The notes below the pieces were generated by a model. The model saw only the letters and a program-made list of their open reading frames with translations. It was not told the DNA's origin and ran no database searches. From the NCBI RefSeq assembly GCF_020164435.1, contig NZ_JAIUDQ010000018.1, positions 32,472 to 96,471 on the forward strand: 64,000 nucleotides of DNA, written 5' to 3'. The stretch comes from Phyllobacterium lublinensis. GTDB taxonomy: Bacteria > Pseudomonadota > Alphaproteobacteria > Rhizobiales > Rhizobiaceae. Positions 44,879 through 54,351 of this stretch are shown piece after piece. The position numbers and the translations under genes were made by a program. The stretch's first letter is position 1, and each line of letters begins with the position of its first letter.

Positions 44879-45842
44879 TGGAATATCCGAATTCAGCCAT
44901 GACGCGGCCAAGCCCAACATAGACCTGATAGATGCCGATGGACAATGAACCCGTCTGCAGTGCCTTTATTGCGGCGCGCAAGGGTGACACCGCCAGAAGC
45001 GCCAGGCTTTTACCGATGGTCCTGGCCGCGCCGAAAGGCTCGCCGGCGCGTTGGCGTTTTTCGATCAATGTCGAAATCACGCCATTGCGCAGGGCCCGTG
45101 CCCGGATCCAGTCGGCTTGCACCCGCCGTGCAGGGATGGTTTCAAAGACGGGGGCTTCGGCACACCAGGCGACGGAGAAGCCTTTGACCACGCTGCGATT
45201 GATGAAATCGGAATCGCCGCCACCCATATAGTTGAATGTGAGGTCGAGAAATGGAAACGGCATCGCTTCGAGCACATTGCGGCCCACCAGCAGATTGCCA
45301 GACGAATAGAGAACGGGGACAGGACCGGTTTGCGCATAATGCGGGCTGAACACAGGATGCCTCGACCAGACGGCATGTTCCGGCCTGGCAAAAACGGGAA
45401 TCTGCGGACCGCCGACAAAATCGACGCCGTAGCGTTCGCGCGTACTGCACATGTTTTCCAGCCAGTTACTGTCGGCGATCTCGTCGTCATCGATGACCAG
45501 CAATGAGGAAAAATTCGGGAACGTCTGCAGCGCTGTCAGCCATCCGGCATTGTAGGCATTACAGTTCCCTCGATCATGGGCAATGATCAGCAGCCCCTGG
45601 CATTCCCCGCTCTCGAACAGCGGTCTGGCCGCATCCGCGCCTTCACGCTTTTCCGCCTCGTTCTCCATGACGATAATGGCGAACCGTCTGCGGGTCTGCT
45701 GCGCCCTCAGCGATGCCAGCGTCTTCAAAAGGTGGTCGGGCCGCTTGAATGTCGGCAGTGTCACGACAACGTCGATCGACTCGCGTGCAAGACCGGGCGA
45801 TTGCGCGACAATGCTGATATTGGCTTCAATGTGCGGCTTCAT
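44847..45842 (-). CDS. Glycosyltransferase family 2
   Basis: The product has 331 residues. It has a GT-A core: VVVTLPTFKRPDHLLKTLASL (about 25-45), the metal site VIDDDEI (about 114-120) and GGGDSDF (about 206-212). Family: inverting, cytoplasmic EPS assembly. It is followed by the Wzy-like gene with overlap, and it is divergent from the GT4 gene at 45969, leaving a 126-base promoter region. The sugar is not predictable. Confidence 0.88.
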   Translation of the reverse strand: MKPHIEANISIVAQSPGLARESIDVVVTLPTFKRPDHLLKTLASLRAQQTRRRFAIIVMENEAEKREGADAARPLFESGECQGLLIIAHDRGNCNAYNAGWLTALQTFPNFSSLLVIDDDEIADSNWLENMCSTRERYGVDFVGGPQIPVFARPEHAVWSRHPVFSPHYAQTGPVPVLYSSGNLLVGRNVLEAMPFPFLDLTFNYMGGGDSDFINRSVVKGFSVAWCAEAPVFETIPARRVQADWIRARALRNGVISTLIEKRQRAGEPFGAARTIGKSLALLAVSPLRAAIKALQTGSLSIGIYQVYVGLGRVMAEFGYSNEQYRQPEKN

Positions 45843-45968
45843 CGCCCGAATGTTTACCCGTTATCTATGCTTTCAACCTATAGAAGTAGGTTGTTCAACA
45901 TTTCATTACATTCTGCCGTCAAATCCAATAATGAGTAACAAATCATCGCCAACAGGTCCGGAACTTGG

Positions 45969-47159
45969 ATGCATCTGCTGTTCGTAACATCGCTGGTTCC
46001 AGATGGTAAGCCAACCACGGGCTATGAAATTGCCAACAAGGCGATTGTCGATGGCCTTGTGCGGGCCGGAGCGCGCGTGACGGTTTTGGGATTCATTTGG
46101 CCCGGCAGTTCCCCGCTCGACCCTGACAATACCATTGTCCTTGGTGAAGTCGACGTTCGTAACGATACGGCCAACCTTTCGCGCAAACTGCGCTGGCTCG
46201 GCAAGGCAGTCCTCACCCGTCTCACCGTGTCATCGATCAAGCTGCGCATCATATCGAGGGACAGGCTGCGTGCCGCCATCGCCTCTGCCGGACCGTTTGA
46301 TGCCTATGTGCTGAACGGTGTGGCACTGGCGGGCGCCTTTGAAGACTGCTTTGCCGACAAGCCCCAGATCTTCGTGGCCCATAATGTGGAGCATCGCTCG
46401 GCCCGCGAAAATGCCGAGGCAGCGGCCAGTCGAGTTCAGAAGTATCTGTTCAACCGCGAGTCCGCCCTGCTGGCGCGCCTTGAGCAAAGGTTATGCGCCA
46501 GCGCCGCATTCGTATTCACCCTGGCCGATGAGGATATCGAAGCGCTCGGACTGTCCGGCACGGGCCGTGCCGCCGCACTGCCGCTCGTGACGGGTGCCGA
46601 TGCGTCAAGGACATCGGGGCGAACGATAGAGCGCGATCTCGGACTGATCGGCACGTGGACATGGCAGCCAAACCGTATCGGCCTTGAGTGGTTCCTGCGC
46701 CATGTCCTTCCGCATCTGGACAAGACGGTTCGCGTGACCGTTGCCGGCAGCACGCCGGCCGATCTCAAGGCCGCCTGGCCCAACGTGACATTTGCGGGCC
46801 GCGTGCCTGACGCCAGCGATTTCGTCCGCAGTTGCGCAGTCATTCCACTCATCAGCCGCGCCGGCACAGGCGTGCAGCTCAAAACCATCGAGACATTCGA
46901 GATGGGCCTGCCAAGCGTCGCCACTGCGCTTTCAGTCCGCGGCATTGCCGATGTGCCGGCCAATTGCGTTGTTGCAGATGATCCGGTCCGGTTTGCCCAT
47001 GCGGTCAATGCGATGGTCGCACGCATGCATGCCGGCGAAGACCTCACCTGCTCCGGTGCCGGATTTCGCGCAGCCCAATTGACGCGTCTCGATCAGCAGA
47101 TACGCGTAGGGCTCGACCGGCTTGCAACGAGCCTTGCCGATGGACGGGCGGCCGCATGA
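45969..47159 (+). CDS. Glycosyltransferase family 4
   Basis: The product has 396 residues, a GT-B enzyme with the N-terminal FVTSLVPDGKPTTGYEIAN acceptor loop (about 5-23) and GT4-type C-terminal part where RAGTGVQLKTIETFEMGLP (about 296-314) replaces the E-x7-E donor block with a K-x-x-E-x-F version common in EPS enzymes. Overlaps the next gene by 4 bases (ATGA), giving coupling with the GT26 gene. Sugar specificity unknown. Confidence 0.85.
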   Translation: MHLLFVTSLVPDGKPTTGYEIANKAIVDGLVRAGARVTVLGFIWPGSSPLDPDNTIVLGEVDVRNDTANLSRKLRWLGKAVLTRLTVSSIKLRIISRDRLRAAIASAGPFDAYVLNGVALAGAFEDCFADKPQIFVAHNVEHRSARENAEAAASRVQKYLFNRESALLARLEQRLCASAAFVFTLADEDIEALGLSGTGRAAALPLVTGADASRTSGRTIERDLGLIGTWTWQPNRIGLEWFLRHVLPHLDKTVRVTVAGSTPADLKAAWPNVTFAGRVPDASDFVRSCAVIPLISRAGTGVQLKTIETFEMGLPSVATALSVRGIADVPANCVVADDPVRFAHAVNAMVARMHAGEDLTCSGAGFRAAQLTRLDQQIRVGLDRLATSLADGRAAA

Positions 47160-47926
47160 GTGCGCATGGCATTGTCGCCGAAGCAGCCCTACCACGCCGG
47201 AATATTCTCGGCGTGCCGGTCGTGGCATTGCCGTGGAACCTTGCCATCGAAACGATGCGCGCCATGATAGCTGAGCAACGCTTTGCGCTGGTGACCTGGC
47301 TGAATGCCCACAACGCCAATCTCGCGCAAGACAATGTCGAATTCCACCAAGCCCTTGAACGATTCCTGGTCCTGCCGGACGGTATAGGCGTCGATATCGC
47401 GTCAAAACTGCTCCATGGCTCTGCCTTTCCCGCCAATCTCAATGGCACGGATTTCATTCCGGCACTGTTGACGGCTGAAACCCGCGGCTTGCGGGTTGGC
47501 CTGGTCGGTGCACGCACCGAGGTTGTCGAAAAGGCTGCAGCGAGTTTCAGGAGTCTTGCGCCACAGCATGAGTTTCGCGTGGTCAGCGACGGTTTCTTCA
47601 GCGCCGCAGACGAACCGGGGGTCCTCGAAGTCCTGAGGGCCTATCGTCCTCATATCCTGTTGGTCGCGATGGGCGTGCCACGCCAGGAGCTGTTCATGGC
47701 GAGCCACCTTACCGGTGATCATTGCACGCTTGCCTTTGGCGTAGGGGCCCTCTTCGATTTCAGGGCCGGCGTGGTGCCGCGGGCTCCGCTCCTCGTTCAG
47801 AAGTTCCGGTTTGAATGGCTCTATCGTCTTGTGCAGGAGCCGGAACGGCTTTGGCGTCGGTATATTGTCGGCAATCCTGCTTTCCTGCTGCGTGTCGTGC
47901 GGGCAAGGCTGAGGGGTGAAACATGA
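47156..47926 (+). CDS. WecG/TagA/CpsF-family glycosyltransferase (GT26)
   Basis: The product has 256 residues, with WLNAHNANL (about 49-57), the catalytic LPDGIGV block (about 72-78), GVPRQE (about 177-182) and GVGALFDFRAG (about 198-208), all characteristic of GT26. Known members transfer ManNAcA or ManNAc to a lipid-linked GlcNAc in ECA and teichoic-acid linkage, and glucuronic acid or similar in rhizobial EPS. It overlaps both neighbours by 4 bases (GT4 before, DUF6492 after), so all three are coupled. Confidence 0.92.
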   Translation: MSAHGIVAEAALPRRNILGVPVVALPWNLAIETMRAMIAEQRFALVTWLNAHNANLAQDNVEFHQALERFLVLPDGIGVDIASKLLHGSAFPANLNGTDFIPALLTAETRGLRVGLVGARTEVVEKAAASFRSLAPQHEFRVVSDGFFSAADEPGVLEVLRAYRPHILLVAMGVPRQELFMASHLTGDHCTLAFGVGALFDFRAGVVPRAPLLVQKFRFEWLYRLVQEPERLWRRYIVGNPAFLLRVVRARLRGET

Positions 47927-48783
47927 GGACGGCACTTGTTACCGCGAGTTACGCGCCCGATTTCGACCGCTGCAGATTGCTTTGCGAAACAATTGACCGC
48001 TTCGTCACCGGCTTCACCACGCATTACATTCTGGTCGAGCACCGGGATGTAGCGTTGTTCCGTCGGCTGGAAGGCCCGAAGCGCGTCGTGATCGACGAGA
48101 ACGATCTCCTTCCCCGTTGGATCAGGCCGTTCCCGGATCCGAGCAATTTCGGCCGCCGGCGGCTCTGGTTGTCTCCCTTCACCCTGCCGCTGCGCGGCTG
48201 GCACGTGCAACAATTCCGGCGCATTGCCATCGCGGCTCATACGGACGAGGACGCCTTCTTCTATATCGATTCCGATGTGGCTTTCCTCAAACCCTTCGAC
48301 TGCACGTCGGTTTGGCGTGGAGACGACCTGCGGTTGTTTCGTCGTGACGGCGACCTGCTGCGCCCGGGGCCTGGTGAGCAGCGTGCCTGGTCTGAACATG
48401 CGGGGCGGGTTCTGGGTATCGTGCCTGTCAGCCCGGCCGGCCATGACTATATCGGAACGCTTATCGCCTGGCGGCGGGACGCCCTGCTGACCATGTGCGA
48501 ACGCATTGAAAGCGTCACCGGCCGGCACTGGATCGCGGCGATCGGCCGTTCGCGGCAGTTTTCTGAATGCATGATCTACGGCCGTTACGCGGACGAGGTG
48601 CTCATGGCAAAAGGCCATTATCACGATGTCGCCGATTTTTGCCGGGTCTATTGGCTCGCACCGGCACCCACGGACGAGGAGTTTGTCGCCTTCGTCGAGG
48701 CTATGACGCCGGCTCAGGTCGCCATCGGCATGCAATCATTCCTTGGCGACGATACGGCACGCATCCGCAAGTTGCTGGACTAG
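47923..48783 (+). CDS. DUF6492-type putative glycosyltransferase
   Basis: The product has 286 residues, a GT-A-like fold: the start MRTALVTASYAPDFDRCRLLC (20 first bases cover the strand), then FFYIDSDVAFLKPF (about 107-120) with a DxD metal motif, and later an R-x-x-F-S-E-x-M-I-Y-G-R-Y block. I recognise it as the DUF6492 family, which occurs in EPS loci of rhizobia, but no activity is proven. It overlaps the GT26 gene by 4 bases and is convergent (4-base overlap) with the flippase gene. Confidence 0.75.
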   Translation: MRTALVTASYAPDFDRCRLLCETIDRFVTGFTTHYILVEHRDVALFRRLEGPKRVVIDENDLLPRWIRPFPDPSNFGRRRLWLSPFTLPLRGWHVQQFRRIAIAAHTDEDAFFYIDSDVAFLKPFDCTSVWRGDDLRLFRRDGDLLRPGPGEQRAWSEHAGRVLGIVPVSPAGHDYIGTLIAWRRDALLTMCERIESVTGRHWIAAIGRSRQFSECMIYGRYADEVLMAKGHYHDVADFCRVYWLAPAPTDEEFVAFVEAMTPAQVAIGMQSFLGDDTARIRKLLD

Positions 48784-50039
48784 ACGCGCCGCGCGGGCTT
48801 CTTTATCGCCCGATAGGTCAGATAGGCCGACAGGAGATAAAGCGCCGCAAACATGACGTTCAACCAGATCATCCAGTCATGCCTGTCGAGAAAGGTTACG
48901 AGCAGCCAGGACAGGAGCGCTGCTTTTGCCAGTCCCAGCAGCGCGAGATTGAGCGCACGCAAGCCTGACTGGCCGCGCGCATAAAGCAGTTCCGCCTGAT
49001 ACTCGATAAGATTGCGCAATCCGGGCACCAGCAGCACCAGGGGCAGCAGCGCGACGACCGAAGCTACGTTCGCGCCGAGCGCACGGGGGAAGACATGCAG
49101 GAAGATTGCAAGCGCAGCCAGCCCCAGCGTCGACACCAGAAAGACACCCAACTCGAGGCTCCCGCGAATTTTCAATGATTTCAGCATGTCAGGCGTTCGC
49201 ATGAGCTTTTGCACCAGCATCATGTTGAACGAGCGCACGGGCAGGGCAGTCAGATCGACCAGCCGCATGATGATTGCATAGACACCCGCAGTCTCCGGGC
49301 CGCCGACTGCCAGCACCAAAAGCTTGTCGAGTTCCGATTGCACGTAGAACAGCACTTCCGCTCCGGTCACCGCAAAGGAATCCGCCAGTCTGCGCCGATA
49401 AAGCTGCGGTACGAGCCGTAGCCGTACCTTTGGATAGAAACACACCACCGCAATGATCAGGGCGAGGCCATTGGCGCCCGCATACCACCAGCTCCAGGCC
49501 GCAAGCGTAGTCACGCTGGAGAAGGCGAAAAGCACGGCGGCCGCGGCGCGCAAGGCCGTCCCGATGATGACTAGCAAGGCGGCGCGTCCGAAGCGGTTCA
49601 AGCCGTTGTTGACAATCACGACGACTTCCAGCGACCGCCATAGCAGCGCTTCGGCCGCGACGATAACAGCGAAGGTACCGAGCGACAGGTCTGCTCCGAA
49701 GAAAATCAGGTGCGCCAGAAAAGCCGCGAGCAGAACTACCGGCATTGAAATAACGACCGCCGCGAGAAACCCGCCCGTATAGGCCCCGATCAGCTGCGGT
49801 TTTACAGTCGAAATCCGGTACAGCGGTGAAACAAATCCAAACGAGACGAGACGCGACAGCACGACGCCCGTGGCGGACGCCGTTGCAAACAAGCCGAATT
49901 CGGCAATCGAAAGCGTGTTGGCAAGCGCCACGAAATAGGCAAGGGAAATGACAAGCCGGCCCGCCGATCCGCTGATGACGGAAAAATAATCGCGGACGAG
50001 CCCTGCATTGGCTTTCAAAAGGCGTGCAACCAATTCCAT
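48780..50039 (-). CDS. Wzx-type flippase (second EPS cluster)
   Basis: The product has 419 residues and about 12 membrane spans with the MOP/Wzx start (YFSVISGSAGRLVISLAYF, about 18-36), ANTLSIAEFGLFA and the mid-protein AEVLFYVQSELDKLLV loop (about 228-243). It flips lipid-linked repeat units. Its last 4 bases overlap the DUF6492 gene on the other strand. The intergenic 50040-50290 (251 bases) separates it from the divergent Wzz-like gene; no palindrome stands out there. Confidence 0.85.
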   Translation of the reverse strand: MELVARLLKANAGLVRDYFSVISGSAGRLVISLAYFVALANTLSIAEFGLFATASATGVVLSRLVSFGFVSPLYRISTVKPQLIGAYTGGFLAAVVISMPVVLLAAFLAHLIFFGADLSLGTFAVIVAAEALLWRSLEVVVIVNNGLNRFGRAALLVIIGTALRAAAAVLFAFSSVTTLAAWSWWYAGANGLALIIAVVCFYPKVRLRLVPQLYRRRLADSFAVTGAEVLFYVQSELDKLLVLAVGGPETAGVYAIIMRLVDLTALPVRSFNMMLVQKLMRTPDMLKSLKIRGSLELGVFLVSTLGLAALAIFLHVFPRALGANVASVVALLPLVLLVPGLRNLIEYQAELLYARGQSGLRALNLALLGLAKAALLSWLLVTFLDRHDWMIWLNVMFAALYLLSAYLTYRAIKKPARRV

Positions 50040-50290
50040 TTCCTGTCGGGAAGGGCCTTAAACTTGAGCATCTGGTCAGGGCCTTCGTTCGGCGGTTTTC
50101 TACATCAAAAGGCTTAACGGCTTGTGTTGCCCGTTCCAAGCCTGTGCTATGCACATGTAAACTGTTCCGGGACCGGGTTATGCCGACGATTAACCATTTA
50201 TTTCCCATGGAACTTTAGATTGAATTAACCGTGGATCAGTGGATCCCTTATTGAATCGCGCTGGTTCGCGGTCTTGGAGTTTGGGTACGG

Positions 50291-52510
50291 ATGGGTAATC
50301 GCGAAAACGAGACGGCACGGCGGCCGCGGCGGTCGCTTCTCTCGTTTGCCAGTCAGCCGGACATGGCAAGGGATACGCATGTCGATCCCGGGCCTGTTGC
50401 ATCGCCGTTGCGCCACGAAGATCATCTTGATCACTATCATCGCATGCGCGCATTGCGCCTCGCCGCCGGCAGCGAAGTCTCGCAGCCTGTTCCGGACGAA
50501 ACTCCGGCCAGATTGACTCCCGAAGAAGCCGAACAGGAAGCAATCGATCGCATGCGCGCCGACATGGCAGCGATCAAGGCGGAGCTTAACCGCCGTGTCG
50601 ATGCGGCGGAGCGGGAGCAGGTAGCTCCACTGCGAGAGGTAGCGGCGCCTCTGCCAGACGAACCCGAGCCGGAATGGCTGGAGACCCCGGTGACCCCCGC
50701 GCCCGCCGAGCCCGAACCACCGGTAGAGCCAGCTCGCTCGCGCCGGCCCATGACGCGGCGGGCAGAGGTGCGACCGGTTGAGGTGCCGAACGACGAGTGG
50801 AGGCCACTGTTTGATCCGCGCATCGTCATCAACCGCGTCGCTCGTTCCAAATCGCTGATCATCGCCACGACGATCATCGGTACGCTCCTTGGAGCCGGAT
50901 ATGCCATGACGCTGCCGAAATTGTACGCCTCGACGGTCGAAGTCCTCGTTGACCCGCGCGATCTCAAGATCGTCGACAAGGAAATATCGTCGAGCCAGTT
51001 GCCCGTCGATGCATCGCTGGCCATTGCCGAAAGCCAGTTGCGCGTTATCCAGTCAAGCAGCGTCTTGACCAAGGTCATCGATCGCGCCGGCCTCGCCAAG
51101 GATCCCGAGTTCAATGGCGACCTGAAGGATCGCGGCCTTGTCGCCTCCATCCGCGACCTCTTCTCCACCGACAGCACGCCGGACGCCACGACCCGGGAGA
51201 CACTGTTGTTGCGTAACCTCTACGATCATCTCGAGGTTGAGCGCAGCACGAAGAACTTCATTTTCAACATTACTGTCAGGTCGCGTGATCCGGAAAAAGC
51301 CGCTCTTATCGCCAATACTGTGTCGGATGTCTTTCGCGAGGAACAGGGCAATATCCAGTCCGATACGGCCCGTCAGGCCACCGCATCGCTGACCGCCCGG
51401 CTTAACGATCTGCGCACGGGGGTCGAAGAGGCAGAAAATGCCGTTCAGAAGTTCAAGGCCGACAATGATCTTGTCGATGTACAGGGTCGCTTGATCAGCG
51501 ATGATGAAATTTCGCGCACGAATGACGAGCTGACGACGGCACGCAATCAGACGATCCGTCTCAACGCCCAGGCGGCGTCCATCCGCAACGCCTCCGTTGA
51601 AGGCGTGCTTGGCAACACCTTGCCCGAAGAGTTCCGCTCCGGCGTCATCGTCGCACTGAGGTCGCAGTATGGGGCACTGAAACAGCAGGCGGACGGACTT
51701 GCCACCAAGTTGGGACCGCGGCATCCACAGCTCATCCAGGCGCAGTCGCAGGTCAATGGCATTCGCAGCGAGATCCGCAATGAGCTGAACCGCATTGCGT
51801 CGTCCGTGCAGGTTGAGCTCAAGCGCTCTGTGCAGCAGGAGCAGGATCTTGCGGCACGGCTGGCGCAGCTCAAGGCGCGCACGGCCACCAGCAACGAAGG
51901 CATGGTCAAATTGCGCGAGCTTGAACGCGAGGCCACTGCCAAGCGGGAGGTCTACGAGGCCTTCCTCCTGCGCGCCAGGGAGACCGGCGAACTCGAAGGC
52001 ATGAATACCACCAATATTCGCGTCATCTCACCGGCCCGTCCCGCGCTTGAAAGCTCGGGCGGATCCCGCAAGCTTGTAGCCATCGCCGGCTTTCTGGGCG
52101 GACTGTTGACCGGTCTTGGTCTCGCGGTCCTGCTCGGCATGATTGACAGCTTTCGTGCTGGCAATCGTTCCACGGTCACCCGTGTCGAAGATGATGCGCC
52201 AGTCGACCCGACACCGCCCCCCGGCGGCACGAGGGCGAGGCTCGAGGATAAGGAGCGCCTGCCGGCTGCTCCCCCGGAAAGCCGGCTCGCAGCCGCCATC
52301 AGACGCGCGCAGACAGGTACGATGACGCTGGACGAAGAGGAAAACGCACCCGAGGACGACGAGATCGCGGTGGCGGAATTCCTTTATGCGCACGCCGATT
52401 TGACGTTGGCGCCACGACACCATGACAATTCCAATATCGAGCAAATGTTGAGCGATATTGCCGAGATCCGCCAGGCGCTACGACGCCGGTCCGAGCGGCA
52501 GGCCAGTTAA
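50291..52510 (+). CDS. Wzz/GumC-like polysaccharide co-polymerase without kinase domain
   Basis: The product has 739 residues. The first 170 are a charged, Pro/Glu-rich cytoplasmic region with an unusual His cluster near residue 45. The first membrane span is about 192-210, followed by the Wzz N-terminal domain, a long coiled-coil with LGPRHPQLIQAQSQV (about 478-492), and a C-terminal span about 590-615. The C-terminal tail (about 130 residues) is acidic and lacks Walker motifs, so the BY-kinase is absent. It probably sets chain length for the second cluster and may depend on another kinase. Confidence 0.85.
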   Translation: MGNRENETARRPRRSLLSFASQPDMARDTHVDPGPVASPLRHEDHLDHYHRMRALRLAAGSEVSQPVPDETPARLTPEEAEQEAIDRMRADMAAIKAELNRRVDAAEREQVAPLREVAAPLPDEPEPEWLETPVTPAPAEPEPPVEPARSRRPMTRRAEVRPVEVPNDEWRPLFDPRIVINRVARSKSLIIATTIIGTLLGAGYAMTLPKLYASTVEVLVDPRDLKIVDKEISSSQLPVDASLAIAESQLRVIQSSSVLTKVIDRAGLAKDPEFNGDLKDRGLVASIRDLFSTDSTPDATTRETLLLRNLYDHLEVERSTKNFIFNITVRSRDPEKAALIANTVSDVFREEQGNIQSDTARQATASLTARLNDLRTGVEEAENAVQKFKADNDLVDVQGRLISDDEISRTNDELTTARNQTIRLNAQAASIRNASVEGVLGNTLPEEFRSGVIVALRSQYGALKQQADGLATKLGPRHPQLIQAQSQVNGIRSEIRNELNRIASSVQVELKRSVQQEQDLAARLAQLKARTATSNEGMVKLRELEREATAKREVYEAFLLRARETGELEGMNTTNIRVISPARPALESSGGSRKLVAIAGFLGGLLTGLGLAVLLGMIDSFRAGNRSTVTRVEDDAPVDPTPPPGGTRARLEDKERLPAAPPESRLAAAIRRAQTGTMTLDEEENAPEDDEIAVAEFLYAHADLTLAPRHHDNSNIEQMLSDIAEIRQALRRRSERQAS

Positions 52511-52556
52511 TTACCCAGGCTGAGTTTGATTTGATGGCTACGGGTTTCGATTTTCT

Positions 52557-52703
52557 ACCCCACCCGCAGCTTCGCTGCGACCTCCCCCATCAAAGGGGGA
52601 GGTGGGACGCAGGCAGGTACCGGCTTCACCCTCCCCTTGATGGGGGCCGAAGGCGGGGGGAGACAAGCGGCTCGCCCCCGAAGTCGGAGGTCCGGGGTGG
52701 GGT
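52557..52703. mobile_element. MITE-like intergenic repeat with 9-bp terminal inverted repeats
   Basis: ACCCCACCC at 52557-52565 is matched by GGGTGGGGT at 52695-52703. Inside are strong hairpins: CGCAGC-TTC-GCTGCG at 52565-52579 and ACCTCCCCC/GGGGGAGGT at 52580-52603. The element is GC-rich, has no ORF and lies between convergent 3' ends of the Wzz-like and soxB genes. It fits a non-autonomous, palindromic intergenic repeat, as found in many alphaproteobacterial genomes. Confidence 0.7.
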
Positions 52704-52721
52704 GGTCGTTCGACGCTATCC

Positions 52722-53975
52722 CTAATGCAATCTCGGCGTTGGGCCTTGCCCCTTGTCGTCGATGACATAGCCCCGGTAGAAGCGATCGAGCGTGAACGGC
52801 GCCGAAAGCGGGTGCGGCTCGTCCCTGGCGATGGTCCAGGCGAAGCACTTTCCCGAAATAGGCGTTGCCTTGAAACCGCCATAGCACCAACCAGTATTCA
52901 GATACATGCCAGGTAGCGGTCCCGTGGTGATGATGGGAGAACCATCCATTGTCATGTCCATGATGCCTCCCCAGGAGCGAAGCAGCTTGACCCGGGCGAG
53001 TGCGGGAATGAGCGCAACGAACTCGCTCATCACATCCTCGACCACCGGCAGGTTGCCGCGCTGCGCATAGGAATTATAACCGTCGATGTCGCCGCCAAAG
53101 ACGAGGCCGCCCTTGTCGGATTGGGAAAAGTAAAGGTGTCCGCCGCCGAAGGTCGCCACAGTATCCACGACGGGCTTCAGTGCTTCCGAAACGAAAGCCT
53201 GCAAGACATGCGATTCGAGCGGCAGTCGGTCAATGCCGGCCCGCCGCATCAATTCGCTGGTGTGGCCGGCAACCGCGGACCCCACCTTCTTCGCATTGAT
53301 GGGACCGCGCGTCGTCATGACTCCGGTGATTTTATCGCCATCCTTCAGGAAGCTCGTCACTTCGCAATTCTCGATGATGTCGACACCCAGCTGGTCGGCG
53401 GCACGGGCATAACCCCAGACGACGGCATCGTGCCGCGCGGTGCCGGCGCTTCGCTGCATCAGGCCCCCAAGGATCGGAAAGCGAGCCGTTGTGCTGATAT
53501 CGAGTCCGGGAATCAGCTTCTTGATCTGTTGCGGCGTCATCAATTCGCAGTCGATGCCGTTGAGCCGCATCTGGTTGCCCCGTCGCGCATATATATCGAG
53601 CTGTGGCAACGTATGGGCGAGGTTGACGACGCCGCGCTGCGAAAACATCACATTGTAGTTGAGGTCGTGGGACAATGTTTCCCACATCTTCATCGACGCT
53701 TCATAGAAATGCTGGTTCTCGGTCAGAAGATAGTTCGATCGGATCGCAGTGGTGTTTCTGCCGATGTTTCCCGAGCCGAGCCATCCCTTTTCGACGACGG
53801 CGATATTGCGGATCCCATGCTCCTTGGCGAGGTAATAGGCGGTGGCGAGGCCGTGCCCGCCACCGATAATCACCACGTCATAGGCGGGTTTGGGATTGGG
53901 CTTGCGCCAGGCCGGCTTCCAGTCCTTGTTGCCGTTGAGGGCTTGTCTGAAAAGGCTGAAAGCTGAGTAGCGCAT
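52722..53975 (-). CDS. soxB: Sarcosine oxidase beta subunit (SoxB), solitary
   Basis: The product has 417 residues, the normal SoxB length. It has the FAD-binding VVIIGGGHGLATAYYLA (about 33-49), the FMN-linked His block GTARHDAVVWGYA (about 173-185) and GWCYGGFKATPISG-type end. The subunit carries FAD and covalent FMN and oxidises N-methylglycine in the four-subunit enzyme. SoxD, SoxA and SoxG are absent from this window; the flanks are an EPS gene and a repeat, so the copy is orphaned here. FolD and a GlxA-type regulator are nearby, in keeping with C1 metabolism from glycine betaine. Confidence 0.93.
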   Translation of the reverse strand: MRYSAFSLFRQALNGNKDWKPAWRKPNPKPAYDVVIIGGGHGLATAYYLAKEHGIRNIAVVEKGWLGSGNIGRNTTAIRSNYLLTENQHFYEASMKMWETLSHDLNYNVMFSQRGVVNLAHTLPQLDIYARRGNQMRLNGIDCELMTPQQIKKLIPGLDISTTARFPILGGLMQRSAGTARHDAVVWGYARAADQLGVDIIENCEVTSFLKDGDKITGVMTTRGPINAKKVGSAVAGHTSELMRRAGIDRLPLESHVLQAFVSEALKPVVDTVATFGGGHLYFSQSDKGGLVFGGDIDGYNSYAQRGNLPVVEDVMSEFVALIPALARVKLLRSWGGIMDMTMDGSPIITTGPLPGMYLNTGWCYGGFKATPISGKCFAWTIARDEPHPLSAPFTLDRFYRGYVIDDKGQGPTPRLH

Positions 53976-54351
53976 GGGGGTTCCCGGATTCGTTCATTGC
54001 GATCATGCTTGGATTCATGGCCTTAGCCAAGTATTCGTTTGCACGGGGCCGTGCGTGCGTGGTTCGACAGGCTCACCATGAGCGAGAAATGTGGGCTGCA
54101 AGGAACCAAGATTCGCAACGGTGACGCCTAAATTTGCAACCAACCCAACTCCCTCATGGTGAGCCTGTCGAACCACGCATGATGGTGGACTTGCAAATCA
54201 TCCCAGGCCGCAGTTGAGACATTGCCGCATTGCGATCCTCCCGCGCTTTCGCTATTGCGTCAGTGAACGCCGTTTTGACGGTATTATTCGGCCGCAAAAT
54301 CAACAGTATGTTGGGTGATCCACCAAGGGGTTGATTTTCCAGGAGCAACAC
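53976..54351. other. Intergenic region with a 27-bp inverted repeat
   Basis: 376 bases separate divergent soxB and folD. The inverted repeat occupies about 54056-54179; the remaining bases give no recognisable gene. A minus-strand frame at 54154-54540 overlaps folD and is not called. The folD promoter should lie between 54180 and 54351. Confidence 0.6.
54056..54179. repeat. Perfect 27-bp inverted repeat bounding a small element
   Basis: The 27 bases 54056-54082 are the exact reverse complement of 54153-54179, with a 70-base centre. The repeat core GGTTCGACAGGCTCACCATGAG is a widespread intergenic palindrome of alphaproteobacteria. It may be a small MITE-like element or a long bidirectional terminator. 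Confidence 0.8.
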
